Shown in pieces: positions 1 to 6,358 of a stretch of 6,818 nucleotides of DNA. Positions within the stretch are counted from its first letter, which is position 1; each line of letters starts with the position of its first letter. Position numbers and translations under genes: made by a program. Location: contig DAOWFB010000134.1 of NCBI GenBank assembly GCA_030638205.1, forward strand, positions 1-6,818, written 5' to 3'. Below the pieces are notes generated by a model. It saw nothing but the letters and a program-made list of their open reading frames with translations. It was not told where the DNA came from and did not search any database. This DNA comes from Thalassospiraceae bacterium. Its GTDB lineage: Bacteria; Pseudomonadota; Alphaproteobacteria; Rhodospirillales; Magnetovibrionaceae.

Positions 1-3000
1 TGCGACCCTTGATCGTAATGGGTTGCGCCCGGCCCGTTATGTGGTAACCGATGACCACCACGTCATCATGGGTTCCGAAGTTGGCGTTTTGGATATTCCC
101 GAAAGCTCCATAGTCAAAAAATGGCGCCTGCAACCGGGCAAGATGTTTTTGATCGATCTTGACGAAGGCCGCATCATTGATGACACCGAAGTCAAGGCAA
201 CCCTGTCAGAAGCCAAGCCATACCAAAAATGGTTGGATGCAACCCAGATACAGGTTACCGACCTGCCCGATGATGTTGCGCCAATGCTACCCGAACACGA
301 AACCATTTTGGATATGCAGCAAGCATTTGGCTATACCCAAGAAGACACCAAACATTACCTTTTGCCCATGGCAACCACCGGGCAAGACCCCATAGGTTCA
401 ATGGGACGCGATACCCCCATTGCAGTTTTGTCTGATAAACCAAAAATGTTGTTTGATTATTTCAAACAAAACTTTGCCCAAGTTACCAACCCGCCCATCG
501 ACCCTATTCGCGAAGAATTGGTGATGAGCTTGGTCAGCCTTATTGGGCCCAGACCAAACCTGCTTGACCCCGACCATGCCGGTGGGCAAAAACGCCTAGA
601 GGTCCGCCATCCGGTGCTTACCAATCTAGAGCTGGAAAAAATTCGCCACATTGAACACCATGTGGATAGCGCATTTTTGGCATCAACTTTGGACATAACC
701 TACCGAGCCGAAAATGGCGCAGCCGGAATGGAAGCGGCATTGGAAAAACTGTTCGCCAAAGCCGAGGAAGTAGTAAAAGCCGGCCACAACATTATTATCC
801 TATCTGACCGTGGCGTAGATGCCGAACACGTAGCCATACCATCGTTGCTGGCGACGGCTGGCGTGCATCATCATCTTATCCGGGCTGGGTTGCGAACCGA
901 TGTGGGCCTTGTGGTTGAAACCGGCGAAGCCCGCCGGGTGCATGATTTTTGTTTATTGGCCGGTTACGGCGCCGAGGCATTTAACCCGTATTTGGCATTG
1001 GAAACCGTTGCCGATATGGCTGACGAACTGGGCGACGTATCGGTTGAAGAAGCACAAACCCGTTACATCAAGGCAGTTTCAAAAGGGATGCTCAAGGTAT
1101 TTTCCAAAATGGGCATTTCCACGTTCCAATCATACTGTGGCGCACAAATTTTTGATGCGGTTGGCCTTAATGATGATTTCATCGCTAGGTTCTTTACCAA
1201 AACCGCATCACAAGTTGGCGGCATCGGCCTTGACGAAGTGGCTAGCGAAACCATCAAACGCCACGTTGGCGCTTACGGCAACGATCCATTATTGCAAAAA
1301 CATCTAGAAGTTGGTGGCGAATTGGCATGGCGTCAGCGCGGCGAAGCCCACGCATGGACACCGGAAACCATTGCATCATTGCAACATGCGGTACGCAAAG
1401 GCGACCGAGAAGAATACCGCCGTTATGAAGCAACCATGAACGGTCATGATAAAAAAGCAATGTACCTGCGTGGGTTGTTTAATTTAAAGGGCACGGGCAA
1501 ACCTGTTCCATTGGACGAAGTCGAAGGTATCGACAAAATTTGCAAACGCTTTGCCACCGGGGCCATGAGCTTTGGTTCCATTTCGTGGGAAGCCCACACC
1601 AACATTGCCATTGCCATGAACCAAATCGGCGGTAAATCCAACACCGGCGAAGGCGGCGAAGAAGCGGTTCGCTTTACCCCCAATGAAAAAGGCGAGAACA
1701 TGCGCTCTGCCATCAAGCAGGTTGCATCGGGGCGATTTGGGGTTACGGCTGAATATTTGGTCAATGCCGATGATATCCAAATTAAAATGGCCCAAGGTGC
1801 AAAACCGGGCGAAGGCGGGCAATTGCCGGGGCACAAAGTAAACGAATGGATTGCACGCTTGCGTCATTCGACCCCGGGCGTTGGGCTAATTTCACCGCCA
1901 CCGCATCACGATATTTATTCTATCGAAGATTTAGCCCAGCTTATTCACGATCTTAAAAACGTGAACCCGACTGCGCGAATTTCGGTAAAACTGGTTTCCG
2001 AAGTAGGCGTCGGCACCGTTGCCGCCGGTGTTTCCAAAGCCCATGCCGACCATGTAACCATTTCAGGTTTTGATGGCGGCACCGGTGCATCACCAATTAC
2101 ATCAACCATGCACGCTGGATCCCCTTGGGAAATTGGCCTTGCTGAAACCCACCAAACGCTGGTTATGAACCATCTGCGTGGCCGCATTGCGGTGCAGGTG
2201 GATGGTGGCTTGCGCACGGCCCGTGACGTTGTGGTTGGGGCAATGCTTGGCGCCGATGAATTTGGTTTTGCCACCGCAGCACTTATTGCGCAGGGCTGTT
2301 TGATGATGCGTAAATGTCATTTGAATACCTGTCCGGTTGGCATAGCCACACAAAACGAAGAATTACGTAAATTGTTCCCCGGCAAACCGGCCCACGTTGT
2401 TAATTTTTTCACCTTCATGGCCGAAGAAATTCGTATCCTAATGGCCGAGCTTGGCTTTAGAACCATGCAGGAAATGATCGGGCGTTCCGATTGCATGGAA
2501 ATGAGATCAGCCATTGGCCACTGGAAAGAACAGGGCCTTGATTTCACACGGCTTTTGACCAAACCGGAAGCTGGCCCGGGTGTTGCGGTTTATAATTCAG
2601 AGACCCAAGACCACGGTCTGGAAAAGGCATTGGATAATGGCTTCATCAAACAAGCCCAGGCTACCATTGACGGCGGCAAGCCGGTTCGCATTGAAGCTAA
2701 ATTTGTAAACGTTAATCGTACCATCGGTGCAATGCTTTCAGGCGAGATTGCCAAAAAGCACGGCAAAAAAGGCCTAGCCGATGACAGTATATATATTGAT
2801 GCAATTGGTACCGCGGGGCAAAGCCTTGGTGCGTTTATGTCGCCGGGCATGACCATCGATCTAAAAGGCGATGCCAACGATTATGTCGGCAAGGGTCTGG
2901 CGGGTGGGCGCATTATTATTCGCCCGGCCGATGACAGCCCCATAGTGGCCGAAGATAATATAATTGTCGGCAATACCTGTCTTTATGGCGCAACCGCGGG

Positions 3001-3547
3001 CGAAGTATTTTTCCGTGGGGTTGGCGGCGAACGTTTTGCGGTTAGAAATTCCGGCGCGACTGCGGTAGTCGAAGGTGTCGGCGACCATGGTTGTGAATAC
3101 ATGACTGGTGGCATTGTTGTTGTTCTGGGTGAAACCGGGCGCAATTTTGCAGCCGGCATGTCGGGCGGCATTGCATATGTACTAGACGAAGCAGGTACGT
3201 TTGAAACCCGCTGCAACATGGCACAGGTTGAATTGGAACCCATTGCCGCCGAAGAAGACGCAATGGAAGCATCCGGCCAAGGTGGCGACCTTGAAGCCCA
3301 CGGACGGGTTAACATCAACCACGATATGACCAAATTCGATGCCGAACGTCTAAAAGGCATCATTGAAAAGCATCTGCATTACACCAATAGTACGCGTGCC
3401 AAAGATATTCTTGATAACTGGGACACCATGCGGGCTAAATTTGTCAAGGTTATGCCGGTTGAATACCGCCGTGCGTTACTGGAAATGCAGGCAAAATCAC
3501 AAGTCGCCGAACACGAAGGCGTCGTAACCTCAGTAGGGGGTAACTAA
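1..3547 (+). CDS. gltB: Glutamate synthase (NADPH) large subunit, 5'-truncated by the window edge
   Basis: This is the alpha subunit of bacterial GOGAT, which converts glutamine and 2-oxoglutarate to two glutamates in the cytoplasm. The frame is open from base 2, and the first visible residues, ATLDRNGLRPARY, are the conserved end region of the class II glutamine amidotransferase domain. The TTG at 23 is therefore internal, not a start. About 1,180 residues are present against roughly 1,500 in the family, so the catalytic N-terminal Cys and about 300-350 residues lie outside. In order follow the central domain, the FMN-binding synthase barrel (NTGEGGEEA near 1640, GFDGGTGASP near 2070), and the 3Fe-4S cysteines at 2297, 2315 and 2330, spaced 6 and 5 residues apart as in characterised GltB. 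The C-terminal GXGXG beta-helix covers about 2700-3300. No frameshift or missing key residue is seen. It lies 2 bp upstream of gltD. Confidence 0.97.
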   Translation, partial: ATLDRNGLRPARYVVTDDHHVIMGSEVGVLDIPESSIVKKWRLQPGKMFLIDLDEGRIIDDTEVKATLSEAKPYQKWLDATQIQVTDLPDDVAPMLPEHETILDMQQAFGYTQEDTKHYLLPMATTGQDPIGSMGRDTPIAVLSDKPKMLFDYFKQNFAQVTNPPIDPIREELVMSLVSLIGPRPNLLDPDHAGGQKRLEVRHPVLTNLELEKIRHIEHHVDSAFLASTLDITYRAENGAAGMEAALEKLFAKAEEVVKAGHNIIILSDRGVDAEHVAIPSLLATAGVHHHLIRAGLRTDVGLVVETGEARRVHDFCLLAGYGAEAFNPYLALETVADMADELGDVSVEEAQTRYIKAVSKGMLKVFSKMGISTFQSYCGAQIFDAVGLNDDFIARFFTKTASQVGGIGLDEVASETIKRHVGAYGNDPLLQKHLEVGGELAWRQRGEAHAWTPETIASLQHAVRKGDREEYRRYEATMNGHDKKAMYLRGLFNLKGTGKPVPLDEVEGIDKICKRFATGAMSFGSISWEAHTNIAIAMNQIGGKSNTGEGGEEAVRFTPNEKGENMRSAIKQVASGRFGVTAEYLVNADDIQIKMAQGAKPGEGGQLPGHKVNEWIARLRHSTPGVGLISPPPHHDIYSIEDLAQLIHDLKNVNPTARISVKLVSEVGVGTVAAGVSKAHADHVTISGFDGGTGASPITSTMHAGSPWEIGLAETHQTLVMNHLRGRIAVQVDGGLRTARDVVVGAMLGADEFGFATAALIAQGCLMMRKCHLNTCPVGIATQNEELRKLFPGKPAHVVNFFTFMAEEIRILMAELGFRTMQEMIGRSDCMEMRSAIGHWKEQGLDFTRLLTKPEAGPGVAVYNSETQDHGLEKALDNGFIKQAQATIDGGKPVRIEAKFVNVNRTIGAMLSGEIAKKHGKKGLADDSIYIDAIGTAGQSLGAFMSPGMTIDLKGDANDYVGKGLAGGRIIIRPADDSPIVAEDNIIVGNTCLYGATAGEVFFRGVGGERFAVRNSGATAVVEGVGDHGCEYMTGGIVVVLGETGRNFAAGMSGGIAYVLDEAGTFETRCNMAQVELEPIAAEEDAMEASGQGGDLEAHGRVNINHDMTKFDAERLKGIIEKHLHYTNSTRAKDILDNWDTMRAKFVKVMPVEYRRALLEMQAKSQVAEHEGVVTSVGGN
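3535..3540 (+). promoter_or_regulatory. Ribosome binding site of gltD
   Basis: AGGGGG ends nine bases before the gltD ATG at 3550 and lies inside the last codons of gltB. It fixes the gltD start and suggests that translation of the two subunits is coupled, which fits their stoichiometric assembly. Confidence 0.75.
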
Positions 3548-3549
3548 TT

Positions 3550-4992
3550 ATGGGCAAGCCCACAGGATTTCTTGAAATAGACCGTCATGACCGTGCCTAT
3601 CAGCCGGTGGATGACCGGGTTGATAATTATGATGAATTCATCGTTGCCCTAAAACCGGACGAGCTTGCAAACCAGGCATCGCGTTGCATGGATTGCGGTA
3701 TTCCGTTTTGCCATAACGGATGCCCGGTGATGAATATTATTCCTGAATGGAATGATCTTGTTTACCGTGATGATTTCAAGCAGGCATCGGAAATACTTCA
3801 TTCAACCAACAACTTCCCTGAATTTACCGGGCGCATTTGTCCGGCACCGTGCGAAGCATCATGCACGCTTAACCTTACCGATCACCCGGTTACGATTAAA
3901 TCAATCGAATGTGCAATCGTTGATCGCGCATGGGCCGAAGGCTGGTTGAAACCTAAAAAAGCAAAACGGCGCACCGATAAATCGGTTGCGGTGGTCGGGG
4001 CTGGGCCGGCTGGCATGGCGGCGGCACAACAATTGGCCCGGGCCGGACATAGCGTTAAGCTTTATGAAAAAAATTCCAAGGCCGGTGGCCTGTTACGTTA
4101 TGGCATCCCCGATTTCAAAATGGATAAAAAACTAATTGATCGGCGCATGGCACAGATGCAGGGCGAAGGGGTTGAATTTAAACCCAACCGCGCGGTTGGT
4201 GTTGATGTTTCGGCCAAAGATATTTTAGGGCGTTTTGATGCGGTGGTTTTAACCGGCGGTTCGGAAAAACCCCGCGATCTTCCATTGCCGGGGCGGGATT
4301 TAAACGGCGTTCATTTCGCCATGGAATACCTAGCCCAATCAAACCGCAGGGTATCGGGTGAAAAATTTGACGAACAAGAAATCCTCAGCACGGGCAAAAA
4401 TGTTTTAGTTATTGGTGGTGGCGATACCGGTTCAGATTGCGTTGGCACATCGGTTCGGCAAAATGCCGCAGCAATTACCCAAATTGAAATTATGCCCAAG
4501 CCGCCGGAAAAAGAAGACAAGATGGCAACGTGGCCCAACTGGCCCAACAAACTACGCACATCATCCAGCCACGAAGAAGGCTGCGAACGCAAATGGTCGG
4601 TAACCACCAAGGAATTCATTGGTGATGCGGATGGCAACGTAAAAGCCGCCAAATGTGTTGAGGTTAGCTGGGACATGGATGATAAGGGCCAGTGGCAAAT
4701 GAGCGAGGTCGCCGGATCAGAATTTGAAATACCGTGTGATAGGGTTTTCCTTGCCATGGGTTTTGTTCACCCCATTCACGAAGGCATGATTACCGAGCTT
4801 GGCCTTGAAAAAGACGGGCGCGGAAATGTTTTGGGCAACACGGAAGATTATAAAACATCAATGGATAAAGTCTTTGCCGCAGGCGACATGCGCCGGGGCC
4901 AATCATTGGTGGTTTGGGCAATTCGCGAAGGCCGGCAGGCCGCAAGGTCAGTGGATGAATTCCTAATGGGTAAAACCGAACTGCCGAGATAG
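3550..4992 (+). CDS. gltD: Glutamate synthase (NADPH) small subunit
   Basis: This is the beta subunit of GOGAT: an FAD enzyme that oxidises NADPH and feeds electrons through iron-sulfur clusters to GltB. The 480 residues match the family's usual length. The N-terminal cysteine-rich region has Cys46, 49, 54 and 58 (CMDCGIPFC, then NGCP) and Cys97, 101 and 105 (CPAPCEASC), the ligand region of the two 4Fe-4S clusters. The FAD-binding Rossmann motif GAGPAG is at 150-155, and the NADPH-binding motif GGGDTG is at 289-294. The closing flavin motif AAGD is near 443-446, followed by GQSLVVWAIREGRQAA. The start is supported by AGGGGG nine bases upstream and by the family-typical opening MGKPTGFLEI. 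It follows gltB by 2 bp, presumably in one operon. The last 17 codons and stop are repeated, partly recoded, just downstream. The C-terminus ...MGKTELPR looks complete, so this copy is intact. Confidence 0.97.
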   Translation: MGKPTGFLEIDRHDRAYQPVDDRVDNYDEFIVALKPDELANQASRCMDCGIPFCHNGCPVMNIIPEWNDLVYRDDFKQASEILHSTNNFPEFTGRICPAPCEASCTLNLTDHPVTIKSIECAIVDRAWAEGWLKPKKAKRRTDKSVAVVGAGPAGMAAAQQLARAGHSVKLYEKNSKAGGLLRYGIPDFKMDKKLIDRRMAQMQGEGVEFKPNRAVGVDVSAKDILGRFDAVVLTGGSEKPRDLPLPGRDLNGVHFAMEYLAQSNRRVSGEKFDEQEILSTGKNVLVIGGGDTGSDCVGTSVRQNAAAITQIEIMPKPPEKEDKMATWPNWPNKLRTSSSHEEGCERKWSVTTKEFIGDADGNVKAAKCVEVSWDMDDKGQWQMSEVAGSEFEIPCDRVFLAMGFVHPIHEGMITELGLEKDGRGNVLGNTEDYKTSMDKVFAAGDMRRGQSLVVWAIREGRQAARSVDEFLMGKTELPR

Positions 4993-5042
4993 ACCGAGAT
5001 ACTTAATTTTTGCGGCCTGCTTTACAAATGTGGGGACACCCC
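4939..5042 (+). repeat. Direct repeat, copy 1: gltD 3' end plus 50 bp downstream
   Basis: This segment contains the last 17 codons of gltD (AARSVDEFLMGKTELPR), the TAG at 4990-4992 and 50 bp of noncoding DNA. Bases 4963-5042 are identical to 5076-5155, an offset of 113 bp. Bases 4939-4962 match 5052-5075 at 16 of 24 positions, and all eight differences are silent. An inner 8-bp repeat, CCGAGATA, occurs twice at the stop (4984 and 4994). Confidence 0.95.
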
Positions 5043-5200
5043 ACACCCCGGGCCGCCAGAAGCGTAGATGAGTTTCTAATGGGTAAAACCGAACTGCCGA
5101 GATAGACCGAGATACTTAATTTTTGCGGCCTGCTTTACAAATGTGGGGACACCCCGAACCCATTATTACGGGGACACCCCGAACCCCGGGGCCGCCCGTT
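5032..5200. repeat. GGGGACACCCC repeat cluster
   Basis: The 11-mer GGGGACACCCC, a 4-bp stem with a 3-base loop, occurs at 5032, 5145 and 5170. The second and third copies extend to a 17-bp direct repeat (5145-5161 and 5170-5186, period 25). The first and third are both followed by a similar C/G-rich tail ending in GGCCGCC (5051-5057 and 5190-5196). ATACTTAATTTTT lies upstream of the first two copies because they belong to the larger duplication. The look is that of a REP-type intergenic repeat. Linking it to REP-associated transposases is only a recollection of similar motifs and is unproven here. Confidence 0.55.
5052..5155 (+). pseudogene. Second, partly recoded copy of the gltD 3' end (fragment)
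   Basis: This is not a gene but a remnant. Read in frame from 5052 it gives AARSVDEFLMGKTELPR and TAG at 5103-5105, the same residues as the true GltD C-terminus. The first eight codons differ silently at six of them (gca/gcc, agg/aga, tca/agc, gtg/gta, gaa/gag, ttc/ttt). From the Leu codon at 5076 to 5155 it is base-for-base identical to copy 1, including 50 bp past the stop. The match stops at 5051, where the true gene has a Gln codon and this copy has CGG. No start codon or upstream GltD sequence accompanies it. It could be a relic of allele replacement, an attachment-site scar, or a strain-mixing assembly join. Confidence 0.85.
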
Positions 5201-5201
5201 C

Positions 5202-5242
5202 GCCAAAAAAACTTGCCAGAAAAAACTTGCCAGAAAAAACTT
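5202..5242. repeat. A-rich 14-bp tandem repeat, three units
   Basis: The units are GCCAAAAAAACTT (5202-5214, a 13-bp variant) and GCCAGAAAAAACTT twice (5215-5228 and 5229-5242, identical). The array abuts the hairpin at 5240-5265. On the - strand each unit supplies a run of six or seven T, so the terminator is followed by three successive T tracts. Confidence 0.9.
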
Positions 5243-5265
5243 AGGGGGCCCGAAGGCCCCCCAAG
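5234..5265 (-). terminator. Intrinsic terminator, - strand
   Basis: The arms at 5240-5250 and 5255-5265 pair over 11 bp with a single A-C mismatch. On the - strand the loop is TTCG closed by C-G, the very stable cUUCGg tetraloop, and TTTTTT (5239-5234) follows directly. On the + strand the hairpin is followed by AAGCATTG with no T run, so it should act mainly on leftward transcription. The nearest leftward gene ends at 5620, about 355 bp away, which leaves room for a separate RNA. Confidence 0.8.
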
Positions 5266-5465
5266 CATTGTCCAATCCTATGTGTGCGAACCAAGCTACA
5301 TATGGTTGGACCGCAGCCTAATGAGGGTGTTTGCTAACGGGTTAATGCTGTTGCCTCGAAAGGCAGGCTTCGCCCTGCTGGCCCTCCGGCCCGCGTACTT
5401 AGGCCCCATATTGCTATGAAAACCAAAAATACGCGCGGTATTTGTAACGCGCCCCGGCATTGCGC
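5234..5465 (-). ncRNA. Candidate structured small RNA or long 3' UTR, family not recognised
   Basis: Leftward transcripts from about 5465 would end at the terminator above. The segment holds several nested complementary pairs: 5270-5275 with 5306-5311, enclosing 5279-5283 with 5298-5302; 5316-5321 with 5399-5404; and 5300-5305 with 5406-5411, which excludes the previous inner helix. TGCCT-TTCG-AGGCA lies at about 5351-5364 and GCAGG/CCTGC at 5364-5379. I looked for the signatures of SRP RNA, tmRNA, RNase P RNA and tRNA and found none. A weak similarity of 5322-5343 (+ strand) to the 5' part of 6S RNA is too short to trust. The RNA could equally be the tail of the mRNA of the gene ending at 5620. 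The 5' end is inferred only from a promoter-like pair. Confidence 0.3.
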
Positions 5466-5619
5466 GCATAAATGATATCGCCTTTATCGGCTATGGCTCA
5501 ACGCAAGCTTTTCCACACCTTTTCAACAGGCCAGCATTTTAAATAAAGCCCTTATATGCCAGTAATTTGTGGAAATAAAAATTATGGGTTGGGGTTTTTA
5601 GCGCGAGGAATTATCCCCA
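5466..5619. other. AT-rich intergenic stretch, no gene seen
   Basis: No credible coding frame or clear terminator for the - strand gene ending at 5620 was found here. Two 9-mers resemble DnaA boxes: TTTTCCACA at 5509-5517, and ATTTCCACA on the - strand at 5576-5568. They have one and two mismatches to TTATCCACA, which is not enough to call an origin. Confidence 0.5.
5472..5501 (-). promoter_or_regulatory. Possible sigma-70 promoter for the leftward RNA
   Basis: Read leftward, TTGAGC (5501-5496) and TATCAT (5477-5472) are separated by 18 bp. The -10 matches consensus at 5 of 6 positions and the -35 at four. It would start RNA near 5465. In AT-rich intergenic DNA such matches arise by chance, so this is a weak call. 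Confidence 0.22.
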
Positions 5620-6222
5620 TTATTTTGCCCCGGGTGCGGCGGGGGCAGCGGGCGAAGCGGGCTTAACCCCGCGCAATTGATTAACCGCATCTTCTATACG
5701 ATCAACATTGCTGATTCCATGAAATGTGACCGCTGCCTTTACAAACTGGCCTTCTTTGGTCGCCTTTTTATTGGCCATGTCCGGTACCTCAAAAATAAGA
5801 GTTCCGGATTTGTCGCCACCTTTAAGTTTGAGAATGTTAACCAAATCCTTTATGGCAACTGCCTTGATTTTGCTTTTTGGATAAAACTGAACAATTAACA
5901 AGCGGTTATCGGTAATGGCATAGAACATGAAAAGCTTAGCAACGATAAAAGCCCAAAGCGGAACTGCAAATTGCCAAACGCCAAAGCCCGCAAAAATCCA
6001 GCCTATGACTCCCATGTAAGGCGGCATAGTCGGTTTAAGAAAAACATTGAACCAAATAACGGAAAAAACAAAAAAAGGTACTGCCATCATCAAGGATTTA
6101 AGTTTTGTTTGCGCAAATGATAAGGCATCCGGGTGGTCAAACCACAGCAGCTTTTCATCCTTGGTCATTGCCTTGGCAATTTCTTTTGGCGGTGTGTGTC
6201 CTTCGCCAGCGGTGGCATTCAT
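5620..6222 (-). CDS. Two-helix membrane protein with bacterial PH-like domain, function unknown
   Basis: The product has 200 residues. Residues 19-31 (MTKDEKLLWFDHP) resemble the 'GE.LLW.G.P' opening of small bacterial PH-like (DUF304/bPH type) membrane proteins. Two hydrophobic segments follow, at about 43-62 and 70-95. Next comes YAITDNRLLIV at 101-111, the family's characteristic 'YA(I/L)T..R.LIV' strand. The soluble domain then runs to FHGISNVDRIEDAVNQLRG (167-185). The tail, 186-200, is low-complexity Ala/Pro. By inference it sits in the inner membrane with the PH-like part in the cytoplasm; ligand and role are unknown. The ATG at 6222 is preceded by GGAGG 11 bases upstream. Met19 is an alternative start but has less support. 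Nothing ties it functionally to the GGDEF gene 136 bp upstream beyond shared strand. Confidence 0.8.
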   Translation of the reverse strand: MNATAGEGHTPPKEIAKAMTKDEKLLWFDHPDALSFAQTKLKSLMMAVPFFVFSVIWFNVFLKPTMPPYMGVIGWIFAGFGVWQFAVPLWAFIVAKLFMFYAITDNRLLIVQFYPKSKIKAVAIKDLVNILKLKGGDKSGTLIFEVPDMANKKATKEGQFVKAAVTFHGISNVDRIEDAVNQLRGVKPASPAAPAAPGAK

Positions 6223-6233
6223 GTACCCTAACC

Positions 6234-6238
6234 CCTCC
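6234..6238 (-). promoter_or_regulatory. Ribosome binding site of the PH-like membrane protein
   Basis: On the - strand GGAGG lies 11 bases before the ATG at 6222-6220. The spacing is slightly long, but no better site favours the internal Met19. Confidence 0.55.
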
Positions 6239-6319
6239 GTTAGTTATTTTCTAAACGCCTCTAATATATAAGATGATAGCCGCCATAGGATTGCTATTCT
6301 AGCCCCCTATTTGCCACCA

Positions 6320-6325
6320 ATTATA
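6320..6325 (-). promoter_or_regulatory. Possible -10 element upstream of the PH-like protein gene
   Basis: A perfect TATAAT is read leftward, about 98 bp before the start codon. No good -35 hexamer is found 16-18 bp upstream; instead there is a pair of CCATCTGG direct repeats (6349-6342 and 6338-6331). A promoter lacking a -35 that depends on an activator would fit. A second weak -10-like TATATT lies at 6268-6263. Confidence 0.3.
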
Positions 6326-6330
6326 CCCTC

Positions 6331-6349
6331 CCAGATGGGTGCCAGATGG
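6331..6349. repeat. Pair of 8-bp direct repeats, 11-bp period
   Basis: CCAGATGG occurs at 6331-6338 and 6342-6349, one helical turn apart, just upstream (on the - strand) of TATAAT at 6325-6320. The placement fits a regulator site, but the repeat is short and no known factor is recognised. Confidence 0.4.
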
Positions 6350-6358
6350 TGATAGCTA

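Noticed and set aside
23..25. TTG at 23 as the start codon of gltB
   Set aside because: The frame is open upstream to the window edge and encodes ATLDRNG, which joins directly to the conserved LRPARY motif, so the TTG is an internal Leu codon.
1444..1867. Two long - strand open frames within gltB
   Set aside because: They lie opposite the strongly conserved FMN domain of gltB, overlap each other in different frames, and resemble no family; shadows of the codon bias.
4412..4603. Short + strand open frame inside gltD
   Set aside because: It lies wholly within the conserved NADPH-binding half of gltD in another frame; a shadow.
5316..5404. 6S RNA on the + strand (GAGGGTGTTTGCTAACGGG resembles the 5' arm of 6S)
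   Set aside because: The closed domain is only about 90 nt, lacks a matching 3' arm and central bubble, and has no + strand terminator; the resemblance covers about 20 bases.
5123..5419. 98-codon + strand open frame across the intergenic region
   Set aside because: It starts within the noncoding part of the duplicated block, runs through the GGGGACACCCC repeats, the A-rich tandem array and the terminator hairpin, and has low-complexity residues with no family resemblance or clear ribosome binding site.
5509..5619. DnaA-box-like 9-mers (5509-5517, 5568-5576, 5611-5619) suggesting a replication origin
   Set aside because: None is a perfect TTATCCACA, orientation and spacing are irregular, one overlaps the end of a gene, and there is no dnaA, dnaN or other origin-linked gene nearby.
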